NCBI RefSeq assembly: GCF_001704635.1
Contig: NZ_MAXF01000039.1
Span: 1 to 44,096, forward strand
Reading direction: 5' to 3'
DNA: 44,096 bases
Source of the DNA: Streptomyces sparsogenes
Lineage (GTDB): Bacteria; Actinomycetota; Actinomycetes; Streptomycetales; Streptomycetaceae
Made by a program: the position numbers and the translations under genes. This document shows, in pieces, positions 16,383 through 24,845 of the stretch. The notes under the pieces were generated by a model that did not search any database, had not been told where the DNA came from, and was given only the letters and a program-made list of their open reading frames with translations. Every line of letters starts with the position of its first letter. Position 1 is the first letter of the stretch.

Positions 16383-17065
16383 CACATGTCCTTCTGCGTC
16401 GGGCCGCCGGAATCCGTCACACCGGCGGACCTCGCGGTCCCTCTGCGTGACTCCCGCTGGAGCGGGATCCCGTCCAGTACCCCTTGGCCGGCCCCGCCCC
16501 CCGCGTCCAGCAGATCGGCCAGTCGCCGCAGGCCCCGGTGGGCGGCGGTGCGCACCGCGCCGGGGCGTTTGCCGAGCACCGCGGCCGCGCTCTTGGCGTC
16601 GAGCCCGAGGACCACCCGCAACACCACCGCCTCGGCCTGGTCCCGCGGCAGCTGGGCCACGAGCCCGAGGGCGCGGTCGGTGCCGAGCGCCTCCAGCGCC
16701 TCGCCCGCCGTGTCCGCGTCGGACGCCCGGCCCTCCAGCTCCGTCTCGTCGCCCCCGATCGCCGGGCGCCGCCCGCGCATGCGTATGTGGTCGAGCGCCC
16801 GGTTGCGGGCTATGCGCGCCGCCCAGCCGCGGAAGCGGTCCGCGTCTCCGCTGAACCTGACCAGGTCGCGGGCTATCTGGAGCCAGGCCTCGGAGGCGAT
16901 GTCCTCCGCGTCACCGTCGCCGACCAGCGTCCGTACGTACCCCAGGAGGCGGGGGTGGACCGCTCGGTACACGGTCCGGAAAGCGGTCTCGTCCCCGTCC
17001 TGCGCCGCGCGCACCGCGGCGGTCAGTTCCGCGTCGTCCCCCTGCACGCCCTCTACCTGCCCCAC
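16382..17065 (-). CDS. ECF-type RNA polymerase sigma factor
   Basis: About 227 aa; the start is uncertain (GTG 17065 used; GTG 17047 or ATG 17116 also in frame). Region 2 is ELTAAVRAAQDGDETAFRTVYRAVHPRLLGYVRTLVGDGDAEDIASEAWLQIARDLVRFSGDADRFRGWAARIARNRALDHIRMRGRRP. Region 4 is LVAQLPRDQAEAVVLRVVLGLDAKSAAAVLGKRPGAVRTAAHRGLRRLADLL. It starts 37 bp after the DUF4328 gene and is translationally coupled to the membrane protein downstream, so the three genes likely form one stress-sensing operon. Target promoters are unknown. Confidence 0.9.
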   Translation of the reverse strand: MGQVEGVQGDDAELTAAVRAAQDGDETAFRTVYRAVHPRLLGYVRTLVGDGDAEDIASEAWLQIARDLVRFSGDADRFRGWAARIARNRALDHIRMRGRRPAIGGDETELEGRASDADTAGEALEALGTDRALGLVAQLPRDQAEAVVLRVVLGLDAKSAAAVLGKRPGAVRTAAHRGLRRLADLLDAGGGAGQGVLDGIPLQRESRRGTARSAGVTDSGGPTQKDM

Positions 17066-17102
17066 TCGGAGAAACGGAGGTCCAGCGATGCCGAAGCCGA
17101 GG

Positions 17103-18116
17103 CTAGCCGTGGCCATAGGGCGGGTACGGCTGGTCCGCGGGACCGGTCGGGCCGGGCGGGCCGTAGGGCGGCGGCGTGCCGTACGGAGCGGCGGGCGCGC
17201 CGTACGGGGCCGCCCCGCCGGGCTGCGGCGGAAGCGAGGCGCGCTGCTCCTGCATCGCGGTGATCTGGCGGACGAGCAGCAGCGCGAGGATGGCCGCGGC
17301 GATGAGGACGACGGTCGCGAACATGTCGAGCGCGAGGATGTCGTGCAGCTCCTCGATGTCGCTCTTGACCTTCGCATAGGTCGGGTTGTAGTCCGCGGAC
17401 TCCATCTTGCTCCGCAGGGTGTTGTACCGGATCGTGCCGATGAAATTGGCGGCGCCGGCGACGATCCACGTCACCCACCATCCGTTGAGCAGTCCGCGGC
17501 GGACGTTGTGCGGCCCCTGCGGGGAGCTGGCCCGCCAGATGTCGTTGGCGATCTGCTTGGGGAACCACAGGTTGACCACCGGGGTGAACCAGGAGCCCGC
17601 GGCCCAGCCGCTGCCGAACCGGTGCTGGCCGGGGGCGAACACCTCGGCGTTCAGCCGCAGCCGCCGGAACCAGACCGCCCACAGGACGGCGAGGGCGACC
17701 AGGATGAAGAAGGAGATGAGCACCGCGGTCGTGTAGACGTCGTCCGCGTCCTCCAGCTCCCTGAAGTGCTCCCCGGTCGTCAGAAGGCCGCCGTCGAGGA
17801 TGTCCCCGATCACGCCGTACTGGTCACCGCGCGCGACGAGCACGAAGACGAGCGCCGGGAGCATCACGCTGAACAGCACCACCAGCGCGGTCGACAGCCC
17901 GCGTCGCAGGTCCACTCCGCCGGCCGGCATCCCCAGGGGCGGGGCGGACGGGTAGGCGAGCGGCGGCGCGGCCGGCATGGGCGCCTGCTGGGGCGGGACA
18001 TGCGGCTGGGGCTGCGGGGGCGGCGGCTGCTGGAGCTGTTGCTGGTAGGTCCCGCATGCGGCGCAGCGCCCGTCGGGGCCGACGGCCGCTGCTCGGCAGT
18101 TCCCACACGGATACAT
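17103..18116 (-). CDS. DUF4328 membrane protein with N-terminal zinc ribbon
   Basis: 337 aa from ATG 18116. The N-terminus is a zinc ribbon (CGNCRAAAVGPDGRCAACG), followed by a Pro/Gln-rich linker (about residues 24-65) and a DUF4328 domain. The latter has several membrane segments: STALVVLFSVMLPALVFVLVA, TTAVLISFFILVALAVLWAVWF, the family signature SGWAAGSWFTPVVNLWFPKQIANDIWRAS, GWWVTWIVAGAANFI, and MFATVVLIAAAILALLLV. The C-terminal tail is PYG/P-rich. Function is unknown; DUF4328 proteins are common actinobacterial membrane proteins. Its place ahead of an ECF sigma gene suggests a membrane signal input, which is inference. Confidence 0.85.
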   Translation of the reverse strand: MYPCGNCRAAAVGPDGRCAACGTYQQQLQQPPPPQPQPHVPPQQAPMPAAPPLAYPSAPPLGMPAGGVDLRRGLSTALVVLFSVMLPALVFVLVARGDQYGVIGDILDGGLLTTGEHFRELEDADDVYTTAVLISFFILVALAVLWAVWFRRLRLNAEVFAPGQHRFGSGWAAGSWFTPVVNLWFPKQIANDIWRASSPQGPHNVRRGLLNGWWVTWIVAGAANFIGTIRYNTLRSKMESADYNPTYAKVKSDIEELHDILALDMFATVVLIAAAILALLLVRQITAMQEQRASLPPQPGGAAPYGAPAAPYGTPPPYGPPGPTGPADQPYPPYGHG

Positions 18117-18431
18117 TTTTGGAGTCCCCCTGGAAACGTGGCCCAGTCTCAGCCACGCAAGGAATAAACAACACACCGCGCCCACGGCGCGGACCTGCAC
18201 GTTACGGGGATCCGCCCGGTCACGTCCAGAGCGGGGCCGCGCCCCGGACACGACCCGGGGTTCCCCGGTTCCCGTCCGGCCTCCCGCCGGGGGAGGTGTG
18301 ACGCGATCGGGGCGTGCGACGCTGTAGGGAGTACGGGTCCCTCGGGGGCCCGCACCGGACGGCGGCCGGGGCCTCTCCTGTGGGGGGTGGCGGCCCCGGC
18401 CGTCCCTCCTCCGGCCCCGGGTCCGCGCGGC
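18117..18431. other. Intergenic region between GH20 and DUF4328 genes
   Basis: No gene is supported in these 315 bp. The left third should hold the promoter of the leftward DUF4328 operon. A hairpin at 18357-18405 pairs GGCGGCCGGGGCC with GGCCCCGGCCGTCC with one bulge and about 18 nt of loop; placed just after the GH20 stop at 18432, it is that gene's likely terminator. I see no other signal. Confidence 0.6.
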
Positions 18432-20156
18432 TCAGCTCGTCAGCCGGTCGCTGAGCGCGGTGAATTTCTTCCAGCTCAGGGGCGGCTTCCCGGGATCCCA
18501 CAGCCGCTGGGCGAGCGCCGCGAGCGGCAGTCTGATGCCGTGGGCGACCTGGGTGGGGGTCTGCGCGTCGGGGATGTCGCACCACACCGCGAAGCGGGCG
18601 CCCGGCACTCGGGACGGCCCGGTCAGCGCCGCGTCCGGTACGGGCCGGGTGCCGCGGAGCACCGCCGGGGACCACTGCTCGTATATGCGTTCGCCGGTCG
18701 GGTAGCGGAAGTTGTTCGGCTGCCCCAGTACGTAATAGAGGTACTCGTCGTTGAGGTTGACCACCGTGCGTCCCTCGCGCAGGTACTCGATCGGCGGCCG
18801 GGCGCCGCTCTCCCGCCCCGTCCAGTACTCGACCTCGATGCCCCGGTCGGGGGCGACGACGCCGCCGGAGTAGAAGCCGTCGTTCCACGCCTTGGGCCGC
18901 TTGCCCAGCTCGCGCGCCACGGCCGCGCGGGCGTTGAGCCAGGCGGTGGCCAGGTCCTGGATGCGCCCCCTGGGGCCGTACGCCAGCCGGGCCGCGGTGG
19001 CCAGGGCCGGATAGGTGGCCTCCGGGTTCCGCGACATCAGCGCTCCGTACTCGTCGCCGCCCAGGTGCCAGTACGGGCCGGGGAACAGTGGCGCGAACTC
19101 GCGCATCAGGTCGTCCACGATCCGCGCGGCGGCCGGGTTGGAGATGTCCACCGCGCCCCGGAAGGCGAGCCCCTTCCCGGTGCGCAGCTGAAGCGAGGGA
19201 TGGGCGCGGATGACGGCGCCGAGGTGGCCGGGCGAGTCGATCTCGGGGATGACGGTGATGTGCAGGCTCCGGGCGAGGCTCACGATCCGGCGGACCTCCT
19301 GCTTGGTGAGGTGCCGCGGCGCGACGATCTCCGGGTGGGAGCTGCTCTGGATGCGGAAGGCCTGGTCGTCGGAGAAGTGCAGACCGAGCTGGTTGAGCTT
19401 GAGGTCGGCCATCTCGCGCAGCCGGGCCTCGATCCACGAGGCCGGGAAGTACTTGCGGGCGATGTCGAGGTTGAGGCCGCGCTGCGGGCGGTCGGGCCGG
19501 TCGCGGATCACGCCCTGGGGCAGCCTGCCGCCGGAGCGCAGCGCCTGCTTGACGGTCCGGGTGCCGTAGAAGACGCCGGCGTCGGCGGAGCCGGTGATCC
19601 GGGCCCTGCCGTCGCGCACGGTGAGCACGTACGCCTCGCGGCCGCCGCTCTGCTGGGGCTTCAGGGCCAGCTCCAGGTCGCCGCGGCGGGCGGGGCCGGC
19701 GCTGACGCGCAGGCCCAGCTCGCGGGCGGTCAGCGCCGCCTCGTCGGCGAGCGGGCCGCGGGGGTCGGCGACGACGCGGCTGCCCGGCCCGGGTCGCCAG
19801 CCGGGACCGGCCTGCGGGGTGTAGTCCCGCACGGAGGGGATGGTGCGGGGCGGGGCGGAGACGCCGGTGGGGCTGGCCGGGGGCGGGGGCGCGGTGGTCG
19901 TGGGGCGGGGGGTGGTGGGCGTGGGGCGGCCGGTGGTGGCGGTGCCGGTCGGGCGCGGGCTGGACGCGGACGGGTGCCGGCCCTCGCCGCCCTGCTGCTG
20001 GCAGCCGGTGACCAGGGCGAGGACCGCGACGAGGGCGGTGACCGCGCCGCGTCCGGCCGCCGCCCCGCCGGCCGTACGCCGCGCCGGGCGCCCCGGCCGC
20101 CTCAGCCGACTCGGCCGGCCTGGCCGAGTCGGCCGGCCTATATGAGGCAATCCCAT
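18432..20156 (-). CDS. Beta-N-acetylhexosaminidase lipoprotein (GH20)
   Basis: 574 aa from ATG 20156 (GAGAGG RBS eight bases upstream). An arginine-rich leader of about 35 residues precedes a lipoprotein signal with lipobox LVTGC, then a Pro/Thr linker. The GH20b-like N-domain (about 115-240) includes GDLELALKP, GREAYVLTV and ARITGSADAGVFYGTRTVKQAL. The catalytic barrel starts PQRGLNLDIARKYFP and holds LKLNQLGLHFSDDQAFRIQSSSHPEI, TVIPEIDSPGHLGAVIRAHP and the Asp-Glu pair in YWHLGGDEYGA. It should release GlcNAc from chitin or cell-wall oligosaccharides outside the cell. The leader holds the palindromic GACTCGGCC/GGCCGAGTC sequence (20107-20135). Confidence 0.92.
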   Translation of the reverse strand: MGLPHIGRPTRPGRPSRLRRPGRPARRTAGGAAAGRGAVTALVAVLALVTGCQQQGGEGRHPSASSPRPTGTATTGRPTPTTPRPTTTAPPPPASPTGVSAPPRTIPSVRDYTPQAGPGWRPGPGSRVVADPRGPLADEAALTARELGLRVSAGPARRGDLELALKPQQSGGREAYVLTVRDGRARITGSADAGVFYGTRTVKQALRSGGRLPQGVIRDRPDRPQRGLNLDIARKYFPASWIEARLREMADLKLNQLGLHFSDDQAFRIQSSSHPEIVAPRHLTKQEVRRIVSLARSLHITVIPEIDSPGHLGAVIRAHPSLQLRTGKGLAFRGAVDISNPAAARIVDDLMREFAPLFPGPYWHLGGDEYGALMSRNPEATYPALATAARLAYGPRGRIQDLATAWLNARAAVARELGKRPKAWNDGFYSGGVVAPDRGIEVEYWTGRESGARPPIEYLREGRTVVNLNDEYLYYVLGQPNNFRYPTGERIYEQWSPAVLRGTRPVPDAALTGPSRVPGARFAVWCDIPDAQTPTQVAHGIRLPLAALAQRLWDPGKPPLSWKKFTALSDRLTS

Positions 20157-20173
20157 GGCACGGGCCTCTCTCT

Positions 20174-20225
20174 CATGGCGCGGGTCGCATGGCGCGGACG
20201 TCATGGCGCGGGTCTCATGGCGCGG
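20174..20225. repeat. 14-bp tandem repeat upstream of GH20 start
   Basis: CATGGCGCGG occurs at 20174, 20188, 20202 and 20216, exactly every 14 bp, with a variant CATGGCACGG at the start codon (20154). On the minus strand each unit reads CCGCGCCATG, so the 5' leader carries four upstream AUGs in the same local context as the start codon. The upstream AUGs may make short leader peptides or be a neutral minisatellite. Confidence 0.85.
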
Positions 20226-20470
20226 CCTCCCGTCCCGAGCGCCACGGCGTCCACCGCACGCCACGAAACCACCACCTCCGGGTGAATTTCGTACATCCAC
20301 CGGCCAGTGACTGACACATATCGTTACCTTGAACTGCCGATCGCACCACTTCAACCCCAGGCACCCCATACCTTCCCGGATCGCCCACATCATCCACATC
20401 ACCCGAGTCACCGTTCGAACCCTTGTACCGCTCGCACCCCTCATTCCCGCCACGCGCGTCCAAGGAGCCC

Positions 20471-21097
20471 ATGCTGTCCAGGCCCAGCGACTCCCCGCGT
20501 ACCCCGCCCCCGCTTCGCCCCTCCCGGCCGCCCGCCCAGCGCGCCCCCGTCGCGCCCGGCCGGATCGGCGCCGCCCGGCTCGACCGGCTCAACGCGGCCC
20601 CGCCCGGCGCCGCCGAGGACGCGCTGCTCGCCTGCTGCGGCAGCCGCCGCTGGGCGCGGCTGATCGCGGCGCACCGCCCCTATCCGGATCTCGACGCGCT
20701 GCTCGCGGCCGGCGACGAGGCCAGCTACGACCTCACCCCCGCCGACCTGGACGAGGCCCTCGCCGACGAGGCGGTGGTCGGGCGGCTGCCGGCGGCCGAC
20801 GGGCCGGGGGCGCGGGCCGCGCACACCGCGCTGCGGGCCGCTCACGCCGAGTACCAGCGCCGTTTCGGCCATGTCTTCGTGATCTGCCTGGACGGGCTGC
20901 GCCCCGCCGAGATGCGGGACCGGGTGCTGGCGGAGATCCACGCCCGGCTGGACAACGAGAAGGACGCCGAGCGGGTGCAGGCGGCCGAGGAGCTGCGGCG
21001 CATCGCCCGTGGCCGACTCGCCCGGCTGATCGCGGGCCATCCGCAGGCGTCCGGAATCAAGCAGGTGTCCGGAATCATGGGGTTCCGTCCCGCCTGA
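20471..21097 (+). CDS. OHCU-decarboxylase-like protein lacking the catalytic HPxxG motif
   Basis: 208 aa from ATG 20471, RBS AAGGAG at 20462-20467. It matches the helical fold of 2-oxo-4-hydroxy-4-carboxy-5-ureidoimidazoline decarboxylase of purine catabolism: LDRLNAAPPGAAEDALLACCGSRRWARLIAAHRPYPDLDALLAAGD, YDLTPADLDEAL, and EYQRRFGHVFVICLDGLRPAEMRDRVLAEIHARLDNEKDAERVQAAEELRRIARGRL. Where the family has the catalytic His in HPRIG or HPDL, this protein reads ADEAVVGRL, and the following S-x-EQ segment is also missing. It is probably not a working decarboxylase. No other purine genes are nearby; it is just upstream of sdhC. Confidence 0.8.
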   Translation: MLSRPSDSPRTPPPLRPSRPPAQRAPVAPGRIGAARLDRLNAAPPGAAEDALLACCGSRRWARLIAAHRPYPDLDALLAAGDEASYDLTPADLDEALADEAVVGRLPAADGPGARAAHTALRAAHAEYQRRFGHVFVICLDGLRPAEMRDRVLAEIHARLDNEKDAERVQAAEELRRIARGRLARLIAGHPQASGIKQVSGIMGFRPA

Positions 21098-21253
21098 TCC
21101 CGCTCGTTTGTGCCTGATCGATCACACTGGCGCCCCCCGCGCGAGCGAACCGACAACACGTCGCTACGATGGCCAGGGCCGGTGGACCGTACCCGGCCGG
21201 GCCCGACCGACAGAAGCCGGCAGGCCCCAATCCCCGTTTCCGGAGGGTTTTCC

Positions 21254-21634
21254 GTGCCGGCTGGAACGCTGTATCGCGGCCGGGAAGGCATGTGGTCCTG
21301 GGTGGCTCACCGAGTCACCGGCGTCCTCATCTTCTTCTTCCTGTTCGTCCATGTCCTGGACACCTCGCTCGTCCGTGTGTCGCCCGAGGCTTATGACGAC
21401 GTCGTCGCGACATACAAGAATCCGATTGTGAACGTGATGGAGTACGGCCTGGTGGCCGCCATCCTGTTCCACGCCCTCAACGGCCTGCGCGTCATCGCCG
21501 TGGACTTCTGGTCGAAGGGCCCGAAGTACCAGCGGCAGATGCTGTGGAGCGTTGTCGGTATCTGGGTGGTGCTGATGGCCGGGGCGTTCTACCCGGTCCT
21601 GCAGCACACCCTGCGCGAGCTGTTCGGGAGCTGA
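21254..21634 (+). CDS. sdhC: Succinate dehydrogenase cytochrome b subunit
   Basis: 126 aa from GTG 21254 with GGAGG seven bases upstream. Three membrane helices: WSWVAHRVTGVLIFFFLFVHVLD, YGLVAAILFHALNGLRVI and MLWSVVGIWVVLMAGAFYPVL. HRVTG near the N-terminus and HALNGLR (haem-ligand His region) are typical of SdhC. It anchors the dehydrogenase to the membrane and passes electrons to menaquinone. First gene of sdhCDAB. A -10-like TACGAT lies at about 21163 in the gap after the OHCU-like gene. Confidence 0.93.
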   Translation: MPAGTLYRGREGMWSWVAHRVTGVLIFFFLFVHVLDTSLVRVSPEAYDDVVATYKNPIVNVMEYGLVAAILFHALNGLRVIAVDFWSKGPKYQRQMLWSVVGIWVVLMAGAFYPVLQHTLRELFGS

Positions 21635-21639
21635 CGCAG

Positions 21640-22110
21640 ATGTCCGCCGAGACCACCACCCCCGCGAACAACGGCGTCCACCAGTACGACGTGGACCACC
21701 CCGCGCCGCTGATCGAGCCGCCGCGGGCCCGCACCCGCAAGACGCCGCGGGCCACCCGCACCAACTTCGAGATGTACGGATGGCTGTTCATGCGGCTGTC
21801 CGGCGTCCTGCTGGTCGTGCTCGTCCTGGGCCACCTGCTGATCCAGCTCGTCCTCGACGGCGGCGTCTCCAAGATCGGCTTCGCCTTCGTGGCCGGCCGC
21901 TGGGCCTCGCCGTTCTGGCAGGCATGGGACCTGATCATGCTGTGGCTCGCCACGCTGCACGGCGCGAACGGCCTGCGCACGATCATCAACGACTACGCGG
22001 AGCGGGACAACACCCGCCTGTGGCTGAAGGCGCTGCTCTACACGGCGGCAGGGTTCACCATCGTGCTCGGCACTCTGGTGATCTTCACCTTCGACCCGAA
22101 CATCCGCTAG
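21640..22110 (+). CDS. sdhD: Succinate dehydrogenase hydrophobic membrane anchor
   Basis: 156 aa from ATG 21640, five bases after the sdhC stop. A hydrophilic N-terminal 45 residues (MSAETTTPANNGVHQYDVDHP) precedes three helices: YGWLFMRLSGVLLVVLVLGHLLIQLVL, AWDLIMLWLATLHGANGLRTII and LLYTAAGFTIVLGTLVIFTF. The LHGANGLRTIINDY segment carries the expected haem/quinone-site His. Second anchor subunit of complex II. Confidence 0.93.
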   Translation: MSAETTTPANNGVHQYDVDHPAPLIEPPRARTRKTPRATRTNFEMYGWLFMRLSGVLLVVLVLGHLLIQLVLDGGVSKIGFAFVAGRWASPFWQAWDLIMLWLATLHGANGLRTIINDYAERDNTRLWLKALLYTAAGFTIVLGTLVIFTFDPNIR

Positions 22111-22134
22111 GCCCCGGGGCTGAGGTATCCACTC

Positions 22135-23889
22135 ATGAAGATCCACAAGTACGACACCGTCATCGTCGGCGCCGGCGGCGCCGGGATGCGCGCGGCCATC
22201 GAGTCGACGAAGCGCAGCCGCACCGCGGTGCTGACCAAGCTCTACCCGACCCGCTCCCACACCGGCGCCGCCCAGGGCGGCATGGCCGCCGCCCTCGCGA
22301 ACGTCGAGGAGGACAACTGGGAGTGGCACACCTTCGACACGATCAAGGGCGGCGACTACCTGGTCGACCAGGACGCCGCCGAGATCCTGGCGAAGGAGGC
22401 CATCGACTCGGTCCTCGACCTGGAGAAGATGGGCCTGCCGTTCAACCGGACCCCCGACGGCACCATCGACCAGCGCCGCTTCGGCGGCCACAGCCGTAAC
22501 CACGGCGAGGCCCCGGTCCGCCGGTCCTGCTACGCCTCGGACCGCACCGGTCACATGATCCTCCAGACGCTGTACCAGAACTGCGTCAAGGAGGGCGTGG
22601 AGTTCTTCAACGAGTTCTACGTCCTGGACCTGCTGCTCAACGAGGTCGACGGCGTCAAGCGCACCGCGGGTGTGGTGGCGTACGAGCTGGCGACCGGCGA
22701 GATCCACGTCTTCCAGGCGAAGGCCGTGGTCTTCGCCTCGGGCGGCTGCGGCAAGTTCTTCAAGGTGACCTCCAACGCCCACACCCTGACCGGTGACGGC
22801 CAGGCGGTCGCCTACCGGCGCGGGCTGCCGCTGGAGGACATGGAGTTCTTCCAGTTCCACCCGACCGGCATCTGGCGCATGGGCATCCTGCTCACCGAGG
22901 GCGCCCGCGGTGAGGGCGGCATCCTGCGCAACAAGGACGGCGAGCGCTTCATGGAGAAGTACGCGCCGGTCATGAAGGACCTCGCCTCCCGCGACGTGGT
23001 CTCCCGCTCCATCTACACCGAGATCCGGGAGGGCCGCGGCTGCGGTCCCGAGGGCGACCACGTCTACCTGGACCTGACCCACCTGCCGCCGGAGCAGCTG
23101 GACGCCAAGCTGCCCGACATCACCGAGTTCGCCCGGACGTACCTGGGCATCGAGCCCTACACGGACCCGATCCCGATCCAGCCGACCGCGCACTACACGA
23201 TGGGCGGCATCCCGACCAACGTCCAGGGCGAGGTGCTGTCCGACAACGACACCGTCGTGCCGGGCCTGTACGCCGCGGGCGAGGTCGCCTGTGTGTCCGT
23301 GCACGGCGCCAACCGCCTGGGCACCAACTCGCTCCTCGACATCAACGTCTTCGGCCGCCGGGCGGGCATCGCCGCCGCGGAGTTCGCCGCCGGGAACGAC
23401 TACGTCGAGCTGCCCGAGGACCCGGCCCAGTTCGTCCAGAGCCAGGTCGAGGGGCTCAGGAACGCCACCGGCAGCGAGCGGGTCGCCGAGGTCCGCAAGG
23501 CGCTGCAGGAGACCATGGACAAGAACGTCATGGTCTTCCGGACCGAGCAGACGCTGAAGGAGGCCGTCGAGGAGATCGGCCACCTGCGCGAGCGCTACAA
23601 GAACATCAGCGTCCAGGACAAGGGCAAGCGGTTCAACACCGACCTGCTGGAGGCGATCGAGCTGGGCAACCTGCTCGACCTGGCCGAGGTCATGGCCGTC
23701 TCCGCCCTGGCCCGCAAGGAGTCGCGCGGCGGCCACTACCGCGAGGACTACCCGAACCGCGACGACGTCAACTTCATGCGCCACACCATGGCGTACCGTG
23801 AAGTGGGCGCCGACGGTTCCGAGTCCATCCGCCTCGACTACAAGCCGGTCGTGCAGACCCGCTACCAGCCGATGGAGCGTAAGTACTGA
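22135..23889 (+). CDS. sdhA: Succinate dehydrogenase flavoprotein subunit
   Basis: 584 aa, ATG 22135 with GAGG upstream. Oxidises succinate to fumarate with covalently bound FAD. The dinucleotide motif is [17 protein letters not shown]; the flavin-linking His is in [88 protein letters not shown] and the C-terminal [15 protein letters not shown] are standard. Full length for the family. The stop overlaps the sdhB start by one base. Confidence 0.97.
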   Translation: MKIHKYDTVIVGAGGAGMRAAIESTKRSRTAVLTKLYPTRSHTGAAQGGMAAALANVEEDNWEWHTFDTIKGGDYLVDQDAAEILAKEAIDSVLDLEKMGLPFNRTPDGTIDQRRFGGHSRNHGEAPVRRSCYASDRTGHMILQTLYQNCVKEGVEFFNEFYVLDLLLNEVDGVKRTAGVVAYELATGEIHVFQAKAVVFASGGCGKFFKVTSNAHTLTGDGQAVAYRRGLPLEDMEFFQFHPTGIWRMGILLTEGARGEGGILRNKDGERFMEKYAPVMKDLASRDVVSRSIYTEIREGRGCGPEGDHVYLDLTHLPPEQLDAKLPDITEFARTYLGIEPYTDPIPIQPTAHYTMGGIPTNVQGEVLSDNDTVVPGLYAAGEVACVSVHGANRLGTNSLLDINVFGRRAGIAAAEFAAGNDYVELPEDPAQFVQSQVEGLRNATGSERVAEVRKALQETMDKNVMVFRTEQTLKEAVEEIGHLRERYKNISVQDKGKRFNTDLLEAIELGNLLDLAEVMAVSALARKESRGGHYREDYPNRDDVNFMRHTMAYREVGADGSESIRLDYKPVVQTRYQPMERKY

Positions 23890-24662
23890 TGAGCACCCCG
23901 ACGCTTGACAAGCCCTCCGAGGCTCCGGAGGCGGCCGCGGCCAACGCTTCGCACCTGATCACGGTCACCTTCCGGATCCGCCGCTTCAACCCGGAGGTCT
24001 CCGACCAGTCGTACTGGGAGGACTTCCAGCTCGAGATCGACCCGAAGGAGCGCGTCCTCGACGGGCTGCACAAGATCAAGTGGGATCTGGACGGCACCCT
24101 GACCTTCCGCCGCTCCTGCGCCCACGGCATCTGCGGCTCCGACGCCATGCGGATCAACGGCCGCAATCGGCTGGCCTGCAAGACGCTGATCAAGGACATC
24201 AACCCTGAGAAGCCCATCACGGTCGAGGCGATAAAGGGCCTCACGGTCCTCAAGGACCTGGTCGTGGACATGGAGCCGTTCTTCCAGGCGTACCGCGATG
24301 TGATGCCCTTCCTGATCACGACGGGCAACGAGCCGACCCGCGAGCGCCGGCAGTCCGCCGAGGACCGCGAGCGCTTCGACGACACCACCAAGTGCATCCT
24401 GTGCGCCGCGTGCACCTCCTCGTGCCCGGTGTTCTGGAACGACGGCCAGTACTTCGGCCCGGCGGCGATCGTCAACGCGCACCGCTTCATCTTCGACTCG
24501 CGCGACGAGGGCGGTGAGCAGCGTCTGGAGATCCTGAACGACAAGGACGGCGTCTGGCGCTGCCGCACCACCTTCAACTGCACCGAGGCCTGCCCGCGCG
24601 GCATCGAGGTCACCAAGGCCATCCAGGAGGTGAAGCGCGCGCTGATCACGCGGCGCTTCTGA
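23889..24662 (+). CDS. sdhB: Succinate dehydrogenase iron-sulfur subunit
   Basis: 257 aa, ATG 23889 in a TGATG overlap with sdhA. The [2Fe-2S] site is RSCAHGICGSDAMRINGRNRLAC, the [4Fe-4S] site CILCAACTSSCPVFW, and the [3Fe-4S] site CRTTFNCTEACPRGIEV. It carries electrons from the flavoprotein to the membrane subunits. Last gene of the operon, followed by a 17-bp hairpin terminator. Confidence 0.97.
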   Translation: MSTPTLDKPSEAPEAAAANASHLITVTFRIRRFNPEVSDQSYWEDFQLEIDPKERVLDGLHKIKWDLDGTLTFRRSCAHGICGSDAMRINGRNRLACKTLIKDINPEKPITVEAIKGLTVLKDLVVDMEPFFQAYRDVMPFLITTGNEPTRERRQSAEDRERFDDTTKCILCAACTSSCPVFWNDGQYFGPAAIVNAHRFIFDSRDEGGEQRLEILNDKDGVWRCRTTFNCTEACPRGIEVTKAIQEVKRALITRRF

Positions 24663-24703
24663 CCTCCGGGCCGCCCCACCGGGCGCCCTCAGGCACCCTC
24701 CAC

Positions 24704-24740
24704 CGAGTGCCCCGCTTCCCCCTGGGAAGCGGGGCACTCG
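24704..24740 (+). terminator. sdh operon terminator
   Basis: CGAGTGCCCCGCTTCCC (24704-24720) and its exact complement (24724-24740) form a 17-bp stem with a 3-nt loop, starting 42 bp after the sdhB stop. No U tract follows. Confidence 0.92.
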
Positions 24741-24806
24741 CCGTTGGGGCGCTTGTTGCTGGGCGGCCGACTCGCTCCGGGGTGCTCCGGGCCTCCCACG
24801 AGCGTC

Positions 24807-24838
24807 TATACACCCGGTGTATACGCCGTGTGTATAGT
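24807..24838 (+). promoter_or_regulatory. Leaderless promoter with TATACAC/GTGTATA operator
   Basis: TATACAC-CCG-GTGTATA at 24807-24823 is a perfect 7-bp inverted repeat. A third half-site GTGTATA at 24830-24836 overlaps TATAGT (24833-24838), a good -10 that ends seven bases before the ATG at 24846. That places the transcription start at or next to the A of the start codon, so the mRNA is probably leaderless. A repressor bound to these sites would cover the core promoter. The regulator is not in the window. Confidence 0.75.
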
Positions 24839-24845
24839 GCTCCGC

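Noticed and set aside
14991..18167. 1058-aa open frame on the plus strand
   Set aside because: Antisense shadow of the membrane-protein/sigma/DUF4328 operon; composition is that of a GC-rich non-coding frame.
20157..20470. DasR (GlcNAc regulator) operator upstream of the GH20 gene
   Set aside because: No sequence close to the ACTGGTCTAGACCAGT consensus was found between the divergent genes.
21589..23784. 731-aa minus-strand frame opposite sdhA
   Set aside because: Shadow of the highly conserved sdhD/sdhA genes, with a typical Val/Gly/Asp/Arg antisense composition.
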